Shown one piece after another: positions 36,097 to 45,506 of a stretch of 64,000 nt of DNA (position 1 is its first letter; every line of letters begins with the position of its first letter). Origin of the DNA: G963674835 sp963674835 (GTDB lineage: Bacteria; Planctomycetota; Planctomycetia; Pirellulales; Thermoguttaceae). The notes under the pieces were generated by a model. That model saw nothing but the letters and a program-made list of their open reading frames with translations. It made no database searches and had not been told where the DNA came from. Location of the stretch: positions 3,410,001 to 3,474,000 of the forward strand of contig CAXXKC010000003.1 in the NCBI GenBank assembly GCA_963674835.2, in the 5' to 3' direction. The position numbers and the translations under genes were made by a program.

Positions 36097-38385
36097 TCAG
36101 AAATCAGCCCGCGATACGTAGTAGCAACTGATCGCGAGCATCACCGCGATGAACGCCAGACTGCTGTAAATCGGACCGGCAATGTCGAGCTTCTGGCGTG
36201 CCTGACGCAGGTCGCTGGTCGTCGGCCGGTCCGGCACGACGGTCTTCTGATCGGTCAGCACATAGTTGACGACGTTGCCCAACTCGCCCGGCTTGGGGAA
36301 TACCGTGTAGAAGGGCAGGATGACGTAGCGGTACGTCGCCTGCAGCGCGTCGAGGGCCGGCTGACGGCGGCTGGCGATTTCGAGCGAACCCGGGCGATAC
36401 TCGGTCAGCCGCGTCGTCCGATCGGCGACCAGCAGCTTATCGTTCCCCTCGAACGACATGGCGGAGATGGCCCCGCCAAGCCTTGTCTGGACGTTCCCTT
36501 CGGCATCCAGCAGAGCCAGCTTTCCGTCGTGGAAGAGCACGGCGAACCAGCGGCCGTTGGGCGTTGCTGCCGCCACATAAGGTTCGCTCTTGCCGGCCGG
36601 CTGCAATGTCTTCTGCGTCTTGAGGTCGTCGGCGCCGAGCACCAGCACGCGACCATCCTGCTGAGCCACAAGGATGTGCTTGCCGGCCAACGCCAGGGCA
36701 GCCACCTCGCCGGCATCTTCGAGCTTGTGCTCGGGTCCGCGAACATAATGGCCCGTCTTGTCGCGGCGCAGATAGAGGACCGTGCCGGAACTGTATACGA
36801 CCAGGTCTCCCGACTCGGCGTCCATGGCGGCGGAGAACAGATCGCTCAGCTTCAAGGGCGGCTTGGGGCCGAGCGCCTCGTAAGGGCCGCTGCCGCCGGT
36901 CGGAATGGTGAATCCGAGTATCTTGGTCTCCTTCGGTCCCGACTCCTCCTGGTCCTGGAGACGGAACACACCCGATGCGGTCACCGTGATGACTTCATCC
37001 TGCGGACCGAGAAACAACCACGACGCGCCGGCCGGCGGCGTGGGGCCAACGGTCTGTTTCCAGGAACCGCCGGACCAAACGGCCTCCATGAGGGTTGTCG
37101 AAGGGCCGAACAACCCGAAGCGCCGCGGTTGGGAACGATACATGTAAAGCAACCGTTTGTGCACCGGATCGTACACGGGACCAACGAGCACCGGACCGGC
37201 GGCGAACGGGCTGGGGCTTCGTTTCTGCGGCTTCATCACGGTTTCCCATGCGCCGGCCCGCCACTCCTGGAAATCGCCCGTTTGATTCACCACCAGGAGA
37301 CTATCGCCCGCCGGCACGACATTCACGATTTGCGTTGGATTGACAAACAACTGTTCGATGATCCCCTTGGCGGATCCCACGGTGAAGCAGGCCGCCCAGA
37401 AAAGGATCGTGATCACGATCGAAACGATCGAGTTCTTCCAAAGCACGGCGGCGAAGGCCGAAACCGAGTAGTAGATGGCGAACAGGAACAGGAACAGAGG
37501 GATGCACAGCAGAAGCGAGTTGTTCCACAACCCGAATCGAAAGCCCATGATCGCCCACAGGCCGACGATGAAGTAGCCGCCGTTCAGCAGGATGAACGCG
37601 CAGCCGCCGAAGAACTTCACGAGGAAGACCAACGGTCGCGCCACGGGCTTGCTCAACAGCAGGTCGATCGCCCCGGCCTCGAACATCTGTGGAATGATCG
37701 GCGCCGTCACCAGGATGGCGACGAACACGCCGATGGCCCCGACGAAGAAATTCATCACCTGGCCGAGAACCTGGCTGATGATGGGCTCGGCAAGCTTGCG
37801 GCTGACGGGCAACGGGGAGCCGATGGTATGCCCCCAATAAGAAAAGACCAACTCCTCGTCGGGCACATTGGCGATTTCCGCGGGAAACGCCGCCTTGAGC
37901 AACTGCCGGTTCAGCAGGAGCACCTCGGGCTGCGACAGCTTATCGATTCCCTTCTGAACGAGATCCAACGTCTTCTGGTCCAACTCCACACCTGCCCATG
38001 AGGCCTTGTCGTAGAGCTTGCGGTCCTGCAGAACCTTGTTCAGCTCTCCCAACAGCCGGAAGACCATATCGCGCGAGAGATCTTCGGGTTTCTCCTTGCG
38101 TGTGGCATCGGTGATCGTGCGTCGGAAGTCGTCGCCGGCCAGTTGCCAGATCCGCTTGCCGGGCGAGGCGGCGTCGCTTTGGGCGTCCTGGCTGATGTGG
38201 GTCACCAGCGCAGGCCAGTCGCGAACGCTGTCTAGCCGCAACTGCGAAGCCCTCTGTTCTCGCAACGCCAGGGGCACCAGAGCACAGAGCAACAAGGTCG
38301 ATACGACCAGCAAGATCCACAGCACCCGCGATGCAAATGCTTCGTGAAAGGAATCCTTCAGGATCGTGATGTAAGGTCGGATCAT
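36097..38385 (-). CDS. ABC-2-type transporter permease with a large propeller-like insert
   Basis: The protein has 762 residues. Transmembrane helix 1 lies at about 22-42 (VLWILLVVSTLLLCALVPLA), followed by a ~150-residue extracytoplasmic segment. Five or so helices span about 205-350, including MNFFVGAIGVFVAILVTAPI and FEAGAIDLLLSKPVARPLVF, the usual ABC-2 loop. A ~340-residue beta-rich region (about 365-700) contains repeated strand-turn units such as HILVAQQDGRVLVLGADDLK and GRWFAVLFHDGKLALLDAEG, as in beta-propellers. A final helix lies at the C-terminus. It is followed upstream by its ATPase gene (33-base gap). The exported substrate is unknown. Confidence 0.85.
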   Translation of the reverse strand: MIRPYITILKDSFHEAFASRVLWILLVVSTLLLCALVPLALREQRASQLRLDSVRDWPALVTHISQDAQSDAASPGKRIWQLAGDDFRRTITDATRKEKPEDLSRDMVFRLLGELNKVLQDRKLYDKASWAGVELDQKTLDLVQKGIDKLSQPEVLLLNRQLLKAAFPAEIANVPDEELVFSYWGHTIGSPLPVSRKLAEPIISQVLGQVMNFFVGAIGVFVAILVTAPIIPQMFEAGAIDLLLSKPVARPLVFLVKFFGGCAFILLNGGYFIVGLWAIMGFRFGLWNNSLLLCIPLFLFLFAIYYSVSAFAAVLWKNSIVSIVITILFWAACFTVGSAKGIIEQLFVNPTQIVNVVPAGDSLLVVNQTGDFQEWRAGAWETVMKPQKRSPSPFAAGPVLVGPVYDPVHKRLLYMYRSQPRRFGLFGPSTTLMEAVWSGGSWKQTVGPTPPAGASWLFLGPQDEVITVTASGVFRLQDQEESGPKETKILGFTIPTGGSGPYEALGPKPPLKLSDLFSAAMDAESGDLVVYSSGTVLYLRRDKTGHYVRGPEHKLEDAGEVAALALAGKHILVAQQDGRVLVLGADDLKTQKTLQPAGKSEPYVAAATPNGRWFAVLFHDGKLALLDAEGNVQTRLGGAISAMSFEGNDKLLVADRTTRLTEYRPGSLEIASRRQPALDALQATYRYVILPFYTVFPKPGELGNVVNYVLTDQKTVVPDRPTTSDLRQARQKLDIAGPIYSSLAFIAVMLAISCYYVSRADF

Positions 38386-38418
38386 GGGAGAACCGCCGCC
38401 GGCAGGGCTCGAGGAATG

Positions 38419-39390
38419 TCAGGTCGCCGCGGGATTGCGAGGATCCTGATGGTTGGTGACGACGTCGAGGAAGATGTCTTCCAGGCTGTTGCGCAGCCGC
38501 GTGATGCTCACGATATCGATCGATTGAGATCGTAACTGGTCGATGCACTGGTTGATCGCTTCTTGATCGGGCGCCTTGAGCGTGAAACGCATCCGCTGTT
38601 CCGCGTCACGGTTCCAGGCAAGGATCTCGACCGAGGCGAGCGATTCCCGGATGAGATGTTCGGGCCCCACGACGAGAAACTCGACGTCGGTCTGCTGCCG
38701 GGTGCGCATCTCGTCGAGCAATCCGACACGCCGGAGGGACCCTTCGACCAGGATGGCCACGCGGTCGCAGATCAGCTCCACTTCCTGCAGCAGATGGCTG
38801 TTGATGAAGATGGTCTTTCCGTCGGCCTTCAACTGGCGCAAAATCGCGCGCATCTCGCTGCGGCCGACCGGATCGACCCCGTCAGTGGGCTCGTCGAGAA
38901 TGAGCACTTGCGGGTCGTGCAACATCGCTTGGGCCAGGCCGAGCCGCTGCAGCATCCCCTTGGAGTACTTCTTGACCGACATGCGCCCCCATTGGCCGAG
39001 GCCGACGCGGTTGAGCAACTCGGGGCGTCGTTGCCGCACCTCGTTCGGACTGAGACCGCTCAAGCCGCCGTAATAGGTGAGAGCCGAATTGCCCGTGAGG
39101 TGCCGCGGAATGCGATGGTTCTCCGGGAGGTAGCCGACTTCTCGGCGTCCGAGCCGATCGCCGGCCCGCCGCTCCAGGAGCGAGGCCTGACCGCCCGACT
39201 TGTGGACGAGCCCCAGCAGAATCTTGATCAGCGTGGTCTTGCCGGCGCCGTTGGGCCCCAACAGTCCGAAGATAGAGCCTGCCTCGACCGCAAACGACAC
39301 GCCCCGGAGCGCCCGGACCGGCCGCCGCCGGATCAGACCGTCGCGATAGGTCTTCTCCAGGGCCTCGACTTCAATGGCGACGCGATTCAT
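38419..39390 (-). CDS. ABC transporter ATP-binding protein
   Basis: The protein has 323 residues. Walker A is GLLGPNGAGKTTLIKIL, the signature motif is VKKYSKGMLQRLGLAQAM, Walker B is QVLILDEPTDGVDP, and the H-loop is INSHLLQEVE. The C-terminal ~100 residues are a DUF4162-like extension seen in drug and polysaccharide exporter ATPases. It energises the permease encoded immediately downstream. Gene order (ATPase then permease, 33 bases apart) indicates a two-gene operon. Confidence 0.94.
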   Translation of the reverse strand: MNRVAIEVEALEKTYRDGLIRRRPVRALRGVSFAVEAGSIFGLLGPNGAGKTTLIKILLGLVHKSGGQASLLERRAGDRLGRREVGYLPENHRIPRHLTGNSALTYYGGLSGLSPNEVRQRRPELLNRVGLGQWGRMSVKKYSKGMLQRLGLAQAMLHDPQVLILDEPTDGVDPVGRSEMRAILRQLKADGKTIFINSHLLQEVELICDRVAILVEGSLRRVGLLDEMRTRQQTDVEFLVVGPEHLIRESLASVEILAWNRDAEQRMRFTLKAPDQEAINQCIDQLRSQSIDIVSITRLRNSLEDIFLDVVTNHQDPRNPAAT

Positions 39391-39609
39391 CGACCTGGTA
39401 CCTCACCGTGGGAGGTAGGGACGGGTTAGACGCGGAAATACCTTACACCTGCCGGAACGTCAGGGAACCAACATCCACGTAATGCTTCATTCGTTCCGCG
39501 ACCGAGAATATTAACGTCGGCCCCTCCCTATGTTCTACAGGCCAAGCCACCGCTTCGCCAGGACACGTGGCGGCAGACGCGGGGGGCGTCGGGAGGCACC
39601 GGCGGCCCG

Positions 39610-40848
39610 CTATGGGTGGTCTTTCTGGAAATAGGCGAACAACGCCTCGGCGAGCCCTGCTCCGAACGTTCGCCAGTGACCGCTCGACGGATGGTCCTTC
39701 AGCCCGGCAACCCATTTGGCGTTCAGTTCAAGGATACACGCGTCGATCTGGTATCGCTCCAGCAGACCCTCGCCGAACGAGCCCGGGTTGTGAAAACCGC
39801 TGCCCGTCGTTCCTTCGGTGAACCACGTGTACCGACGCAGAACCTCTTCCAGCCGGCGCATTCGTGCCTGGTAGGCGGCTGCGTCGCCTTCCGGTCGGCT
39901 CACATGGAGTTTTCCCACTTGGTCGTTGTGTAGGTCGATGGCCAGACCCGGCCGACGGCCCGCGGCGATCATCTCTTGAAACCAACTCTCTAGCGCGCAG
40001 TTTTCGGGGGCAATCTGCGGATCGGGCGGACGATCCCACTGGCGGTTCAGGTCCTTGCCCATCAGGTTGAAACGCGTACCACCGTGGGCGACTCCGTCCT
40101 TGTTCGCCATCGGCATGACCCAAAGGCAATACTGGCGGAGCCAAACCTCAACGTCGGGTTGCAGCAGGCGAGTGATTAGCCCGTCGACCACCCAGTTGCC
40201 GCCGGATTCCCAGGGGTGTGCCCTGGCACGTATGAGAACATGATGGGGAGCGTCGGGGCTGCCGATGCGGATCATCTCCAGAGGCCGGCCTTCGACGGTG
40301 TGGCCGATCTCACGGATTTCCACTTCCTTCCGACCGGCAATCCTCGCCTTGAGCGCTTCGAGGTCGGCCAACGTGTAGGGTTCCAGCCGGGCGACGTACA
40401 GAGAGTCGCCTTCCAAGTGCACCTGAAAGCGAAGCCGGTATCCGTCCAGACACTCGCCGACAACCGGTTTCCATGTCTTCCCATCCGACGATACGTAGGT
40501 GACAGGCTGGCCGTTGTGCGGCGAAGCAAGCCGGCCGTTCCACACGTTGGCGAACGGTTGCAGGATCAAGGTCAAGTCGGCTCCCGACCGCCCTTGAAGC
40601 TGGAAGTGCCAGTGGCCGTTGGCACGGTTGGGGCTCGATCGCTCCAGGTCATACACCAGGTGGATCTGTACCGCGCCAGCGTCGTCGATCTCCCACCACA
40701 AAGGCGAGGCGTTCTCAAAGGCCGTACTAATGAAGGCCAGGTCGGGATGCGTGTTGACGGTCTTGGCTTCTGCCGCCAGCAGCGGCGAAGCGGCCAGTAC
40801 GACAACGATCAAGCCACACGAGACGCGGCTGGCGGAAGTTGCTATCAT
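39610..40848 (-). CDS. Secreted M14-family zinc carboxypeptidase
   Basis: The protein has 412 residues with a signal peptide after ATG 40848 (CGLIVVVLAASPLLAAE); AGGA lies five bases upstream. An N-terminal beta-sandwich (about 25-150; GHWHFQLQGRSGADLTLILQ) precedes the peptidase domain, the build of cytosolic carboxypeptidase/AGTPBP-like (M14B/D) enzymes. The zinc ligands are in RARAHPWESGGN (HxxE) and AIDLHND. The catalytic Glu is probably in ACILELNAKW. It would remove C-terminal residues from extracytoplasmic peptides, or act on cell wall peptides. It stands alone on this strand, next to the ABC exporter. Confidence 0.88.
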   Translation of the reverse strand: MIATSASRVSCGLIVVVLAASPLLAAEAKTVNTHPDLAFISTAFENASPLWWEIDDAGAVQIHLVYDLERSSPNRANGHWHFQLQGRSGADLTLILQPFANVWNGRLASPHNGQPVTYVSSDGKTWKPVVGECLDGYRLRFQVHLEGDSLYVARLEPYTLADLEALKARIAGRKEVEIREIGHTVEGRPLEMIRIGSPDAPHHVLIRARAHPWESGGNWVVDGLITRLLQPDVEVWLRQYCLWVMPMANKDGVAHGGTRFNLMGKDLNRQWDRPPDPQIAPENCALESWFQEMIAAGRRPGLAIDLHNDQVGKLHVSRPEGDAAAYQARMRRLEEVLRRYTWFTEGTTGSGFHNPGSFGEGLLERYQIDACILELNAKWVAGLKDHPSSGHWRTFGAGLAEALFAYFQKDHP

Positions 40849-40911
40849 GTGGGTCCTCCGTACCACCAGCATATCCTCGTCGCGCACCGCCGGAAAGTAG
40901 GGACGGAACGG

Positions 40912-40940
40912 TTGACTTTCTCTGCCTGCAGGGCTACGCT
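40912..40940 (+). promoter_or_regulatory. Candidate sigma-70 promoter of the aldehyde dehydrogenase gene
   Basis: TTGACT (40912-40917), a 17-base spacer, and TACGCT (40935-40940). The start codon of the aldehyde dehydrogenase is 102 bases downstream. It lies in the divergent gap with the carboxypeptidase gene. Confidence 0.4.
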
Positions 40941-41042
40941 GACGATCGCAGAATAGTTGCCCGGCCGGGGCCTCGACTAAGGTGACCTGCCAGCAGCTAG
41001 CGTGCCGAGAACAGAGTGAGAGTTGGTCGCCAGGAGGAGTGC

Positions 41043-42599
41043 ATGCCGGAGATTCGCGTTCGATGTCCAAGAACCGGCCGTCAGCTTTATGAGGTCGCCG
41101 AGGCAACGCCTGAGGAGATCGCCGACGTCTATCGGCGGGCGCGCGCTGCCCAGCAGATCTTGGGCAAAATGTCGGTACGCCAGCGACTTGCCGAGGTGGC
41201 CAAGCTCAATCGCTACCTTCTGGACAACCGGCAGCGGATCATTCAGCGAATCGTCGAGGAAACCGGCAAGTGCGTGACCGACGCGCTGGCGATGGAAATG
41301 TTCGCAGCCGTCGACATTATCGCCTTCTACCAGAAGCATGCCGCGGCAATCCTCGCGGACCAGCGCGTAGAGACGCCGCTCGTCCTGATCGGCAAGCGGT
41401 CCCGGGTGCTGTACGAGCCCTTGGGCGTGGTGCTCGTGATCTCACCGTGGAACTTCCCCTTCCACCTCTCCTTCGTCCCGGCCGTCTCGGCATTGATTGC
41501 TGGCAATGCAGTCGTGCTGAAGCCGTCGCAGTATACGCCGCTGCGCGGACTTATCGAGGACATGGTCCGCGAAAGCGGCTTCCTGAAGGACGCCTTTCAG
41601 GTGGTCTACGCCACGCGGCGGAGTTCGCAGCCGCTCATCGATCAGCGCCCCGACAAGATCATGTTCACCGGAAGCGTTGCCGCCGGCAGAAAAGTCATGG
41701 AGCAGGCGGCCAAGTATCTGATTCCCGTCGAGCTGGAACTCGGTGGGAAGGATCCCATGGTAGTATTCGAGGATGTCGACCTGGATCGCACCGCCGATGG
41801 CGCCGTCTGGGGCGCCTTCGTCAATTGCGGTCAGACATGCACGTCGATCGAGCGGATCTACGTGCACGAGTCGATCTACGATCGATTCGTCGATGTGTTG
41901 GTGCGGAAGGTGCAACGCTTGCGGACCCCGTCGGGCGGCGACAGCGACGGCGAATTCCAACTTGACATCGGCTGCATGACGACCGATTTCCAAGTGGACG
42001 TCGTGGAAAAACAACTGGCCGACGCCGTCAGCCAGGGAGCCAAGATCCTCACCGGTGGCCACCGTCTGCCGGGCACGCGCGTCTTCCTGCCCACCGTGGT
42101 CACGAACGTGAATCACTCGATGGCGATCACGCGGGATGAAACCTTCGGCCCGGTCGTAGCTGTCATGCCCTTCAAAACCGAAGACGAAGCCATCCAACTG
42201 GCCAACGACTCGCCCTTCGGCCTCAGCGCCAGCGTGTGGAGTCGCAATCTTGATCGGGCCGAACGCGTCGCGCGTTCCATCCGCACCGGCAACGTGTCGA
42301 TCAACAACGTCTTGGCCACCCAGGGAAATGCGGCTTTGCCTTACGGCGGAATCAAGGACAGCGGGTTCGGACGCTACCGAGGCTCGAACGGCCTGCAGAC
42401 CTTCTCCAACGTCAAGTCGGTCCTCACCAGCAAGCAAGGCCCTGCGCCTGAGATGTACTGGTATCCCTACGGCGAGAAGAAGTACCGACTGCTGGGAAGG
42501 CTGTTAGACGCGCTCTATGGGTCGGGAGTGACGCGATTGCTCAAGGCCGCCATCATCGGGCTGCGGCTGCAACGCGCCGCCAAACGCGAGAGACTCTAA
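41043..42599 (+). CDS. NAD(P)-dependent aldehyde dehydrogenase
   Basis: The protein has 518 residues from ATG 41043 (AGGAGG five bases upstream). NAD-binding region: VISPWNFPFHLSFVPAVSAL and MFTGSVAAGRKVMEQAA. The catalytic base is Glu232 in ELELGGKDPMVVFEDVD and the nucleophile is Cys266 in NCGQTCTSIERIYV. TRDETFGPVVAV and PYGGIKDSGFGRYRG complete the family pattern. The last ~50 residues (LLKAAIIGLRLQRAAKRERL) form an amphipathic basic tail like that of membrane-associated fatty-aldehyde dehydrogenases. It oxidises an aldehyde to the acid. It is probably monocistronic. Substrate unknown. Confidence 0.92.
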   Translation: MPEIRVRCPRTGRQLYEVAEATPEEIADVYRRARAAQQILGKMSVRQRLAEVAKLNRYLLDNRQRIIQRIVEETGKCVTDALAMEMFAAVDIIAFYQKHAAAILADQRVETPLVLIGKRSRVLYEPLGVVLVISPWNFPFHLSFVPAVSALIAGNAVVLKPSQYTPLRGLIEDMVRESGFLKDAFQVVYATRRSSQPLIDQRPDKIMFTGSVAAGRKVMEQAAKYLIPVELELGGKDPMVVFEDVDLDRTADGAVWGAFVNCGQTCTSIERIYVHESIYDRFVDVLVRKVQRLRTPSGGDSDGEFQLDIGCMTTDFQVDVVEKQLADAVSQGAKILTGGHRLPGTRVFLPTVVTNVNHSMAITRDETFGPVVAVMPFKTEDEAIQLANDSPFGLSASVWSRNLDRAERVARSIRTGNVSINNVLATQGNAALPYGGIKDSGFGRYRGSNGLQTFSNVKSVLTSKQGPAPEMYWYPYGEKKYRLLGRLLDALYGSGVTRLLKAAIIGLRLQRAAKRERL

Positions 42600-42758
42600 G
42601 CAAGCGCCGAATCGATTGCCAACCATCGCAGGGCGTTGGACGGCGGCATCCGGATGCCCTACGTACGCATCATGAACGGCGCCATCTCGGCAACGTGGAA
42701 TGCTCCCCGACGTAACCTCCGCAACGGGTGTCCGACCTCTCTTCGACGAGAAATCCCA

Positions 42759-45161
42759 ATGATTATGAACTGGCGAATCGTCTCATCGGTATGTGCAGTT
42801 CTCGTCCTCTGGCAGTGGCTCGCATCGGGGGCATTGTGGGCCGAGAAGACGCCTGAGGTGACCAAGTCGCTGGTGAGCCAAAGCCAGTTCGACGGCGATC
42901 TGCTGACGCCCGGTGCCTGGCACGGCTGGGAAAAAGGCTTCCGGCGGCAGGGTGAACTGTTCGTCTGCGAGAACGGCCCAAGCGACACACCCCAGCGCGG
43001 CGCTGTCCAGGTGGTGACCTTGAACCAAACGCGGCCGGAGCCGATCGTGGCAGTCGCCTGGAGCAAGGCCGAGGACGTTTCCGGATCTCCCGACAACGAT
43101 TATTCGCTGTATCTGGATCTGACCTATACCGACGGTACGACGCTGTGGGGACAAACGGCCGCATTCGATACGGGAACGCACGACTGGCAGCGTCGCCAGG
43201 TCATCGTGATGCCGCAGAAGCCGATCCGATCGGTCGCTATGTATATGCTGCTGCGGAAGCACCACGGTAAGGCTTGGTTTCGCGACCCGCGGCTGGGTCC
43301 GATCTCTGGCAGCGGAACCGTGTGTTTGTTCGACGGCATACCAGTGATCGCCAAGGGCGCTCCTCGCGAAGGTTTTCACGTGCGCGACGTGGCCGCCGAC
43401 TCCGATTTCCTACGCTTGGAGGGCCAGGCGCTCGGCCTGAAACTGCAATGCACCACGACCGAGCGCGGCGGTGCCACGTGGTTCGACGTAACGCTCAGCG
43501 ATACGCTCGGCAAAGACCGCGCCGTGACGCTCGTTTACGCCGTGCCTGTCGAAGCCGCCGGACTGCGCTGGCTGCAAGACGCGCGACATAGCAAAACGAT
43601 CGCCTCGCCGCACGAGTACGTCCACACATCACAGTTCTGGGCCGGCTCCAACGGCCGATTGTCTTTCTATCCGCTGGGAGCGGTCGCCGACGTATCGCGC
43701 GGAACGGCCTTGGCGATCGACATGGCCCAGCCCGCCTTCTTCCGCATAGGCTACAACGCGGGGACGGAGGAGTTGTTTCTCGCCTACGATTTGGGCTTGG
43801 CACCGGAGAAGCCGCAGGCGCGGCTTCGGTTCTGCCGCTATGGTTTCGAGCCGGCATGGGGATTCCGCGCGGCGCTGGAACGGCTCTATGCGCTGTTTCC
43901 GGACCAGTTTCGCTGCCGGACGCCCCACCAAGGACTGTGGATGCCGTTCGCCAGGATCAGCCAAGTCAAGGGGTGGGAGGATTTCGGGTTCCGCTATAAG
44001 GAAGGCGACAATGAAACGAAATGGGACGACGAGCACGGCATTCTGACGTTCCGCTACACGGAGCCGATGACCTGGTGGATGGCCATGCCCAAGGAAATGC
44101 CACGCACCGAGGAGGCCGCCCTGGTCGAAGCCCAACGCCTGGCCGGCACCGGTAACGCCGAAGCGAAAGCACTGGCAACCAGCGGCTATCACAACGCCGC
44201 CGGGCAAATCCCGGCCCGATTCCTCGACACACCCTGGTGCAACGGCGCCATCTGGAGCATGAACTCGATGCCGGGGATCGCCGGAGAAGTGACCGATTTC
44301 AAGCTGAAGTGGAATCCTACACTGCGCGAAAAGCTCTACGGATCGAAGCGAGCGGCCGACCTGGACGGAGAGTACATCGATTCGAGCGAAGGCTACGTGA
44401 CCGACGTGCTCGATTTTCGCCGCGAACACTTCGCCGCCGCAACAACGCCCCTGTGCTTCTCGCGAGATACCCATCGGCCGGCCATCTTCCGCGGGCTGAT
44501 TGCCTTCGAATATGTCCGAGGCATTGCCGACGACATCCACGCCATGAACAAGCTGATGATGGGCAACGCGACACCGGGACGGCTTTGCTGGCTCGCACCC
44601 CTGCTCGATGTGCTGGGTACCGAAACGAACTGGCACTACTCGGCAAAGTGGCGCCCCATGTCGGATGGCGACCTGCTCTACCGTCGCGCGTTGTGCAAAG
44701 GCAAGCCGTACTGCTTCCTTATGAACACGGCCTTCGAGGAGTTCTCCTCCGAGATGGTCGACAAATACATGAAGCGATCATTGGCTTACGGAATGTTCCC
44801 CGGATTCTTCAGCCACAATGCCTCACAAGGCCACTACTTCACCCGGCCGGAGCTGTACGACCGAGATCGGCCGTTGTTCAAGAAGTACGTCCCCTTGTGC
44901 AAACTCGTGGCCGAGGCTGGCTGGGAGCCATTAACCGAAGCACGCTCGAGCGACGAGAAAGTGTACCTCGAGCGCTTTGGCCAACAGTATCTAACGGTCT
45001 TCAACGACAGCCCCGAACGGCGCACGGTGACGATTACCTTCGACGGCAAGACGCCTTCACCGAGCCAGGATCTCGTTTCGGGCAAGACCGTTTCCTGGCA
45101 CGACGGCAAAACGGTCCTGACGCTCGATGGGGAAGATGTCGCGGTGCTCATACTGAAGTGA
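42759..45161 (+). CDS. Large secreted protein of unknown function
   Basis: The protein has 800 residues with a signal peptide (IVSSVCAVLVLWQWLASGAL then WAEK). I do not recognise the family. The N-terminal part (about 45-200) reads as a carbohydrate-binding jelly roll (YSLYLDLTYTDGTTLWGQTA). The middle and C-terminal parts are rich in Trp/Tyr/Asp, with barrel-like segments (DLDGEYIDSSEGYVTDVLDF, WHYSAKWRPMSDGDLLYRRA). The end is a small beta-sandwich (LTVFNDSPERRTVTITFDGK). This layout resembles planctomycete putative glycoside hydrolases without an assigned CAZy family. Starts at 42759 and 42765 are both possible. The next gene on this strand, nagB, is 345 bases downstream. Confidence 0.75.
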   Translation: MIMNWRIVSSVCAVLVLWQWLASGALWAEKTPEVTKSLVSQSQFDGDLLTPGAWHGWEKGFRRQGELFVCENGPSDTPQRGAVQVVTLNQTRPEPIVAVAWSKAEDVSGSPDNDYSLYLDLTYTDGTTLWGQTAAFDTGTHDWQRRQVIVMPQKPIRSVAMYMLLRKHHGKAWFRDPRLGPISGSGTVCLFDGIPVIAKGAPREGFHVRDVAADSDFLRLEGQALGLKLQCTTTERGGATWFDVTLSDTLGKDRAVTLVYAVPVEAAGLRWLQDARHSKTIASPHEYVHTSQFWAGSNGRLSFYPLGAVADVSRGTALAIDMAQPAFFRIGYNAGTEELFLAYDLGLAPEKPQARLRFCRYGFEPAWGFRAALERLYALFPDQFRCRTPHQGLWMPFARISQVKGWEDFGFRYKEGDNETKWDDEHGILTFRYTEPMTWWMAMPKEMPRTEEAALVEAQRLAGTGNAEAKALATSGYHNAAGQIPARFLDTPWCNGAIWSMNSMPGIAGEVTDFKLKWNPTLREKLYGSKRAADLDGEYIDSSEGYVTDVLDFRREHFAAATTPLCFSRDTHRPAIFRGLIAFEYVRGIADDIHAMNKLMMGNATPGRLCWLAPLLDVLGTETNWHYSAKWRPMSDGDLLYRRALCKGKPYCFLMNTAFEEFSSEMVDKYMKRSLAYGMFPGFFSHNASQGHYFTRPELYDRDRPLFKKYVPLCKLVAEAGWEPLTEARSSDEKVYLERFGQQYLTVFNDSPERRTVTITFDGKTPSPSQDLVSGKTVSWHDGKTVLTLDGEDVAVLILK

Positions 45162-45416
45162 AACGCCGCCTCGGACCGCGAGAGGGGCAAGGCCATCGTG
45201 GCCTGCGCCCCCGCAGAAGGCCCCGAACGCCCGCTGCAATTCGGCTCTCTCTGCCACTCCTTTGGGTCCACGCCGATCTCCGGTCTTGCGGGGCCGTGGG
45301 GGTTGGAACGGCCGGAGTTTGCCGGTTGCGGGCACTTTGCCAGCCCACAGGAGCCGACAGAGAGGAGGGGGGCGTCACACATAGTCGGACGGGTGGCGCA
45401 TTAGCGCCCGGGAGGC

Positions 45417-45445
45417 TTGACACCCCGTTTGGCACACGACAAACT
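45417..45445 (+). promoter_or_regulatory. Candidate promoter in the gap before nagB
   Basis: TTGACA (45417-45422), 17 bases, then CAAACT (45440-45445), a good -35 with a poor -10. It lies 62 bases before the nagB start. Just upstream, GGCGC-ATTA-GCGCC forms a small hairpin. The rest of the 345-base gap 45162-45506 holds no supported gene. Confidence 0.35.
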
Positions 45446-45506
45446 AACGATTCTTGGGCAAATGGGTTCCTGCCAATTCCGGGAGTCACATCAGCGAGGT
45501 CGGGCG

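Noticed and set aside
35944..38001. 685-codon plus-strand frame running from the UroD-family gene into the ABC permease gene
   Set aside because: It is out of frame with the UroD-family protein and antisense to a permease with clear membrane helices. The translation is Arg/Gln/His-rich and domain-free.
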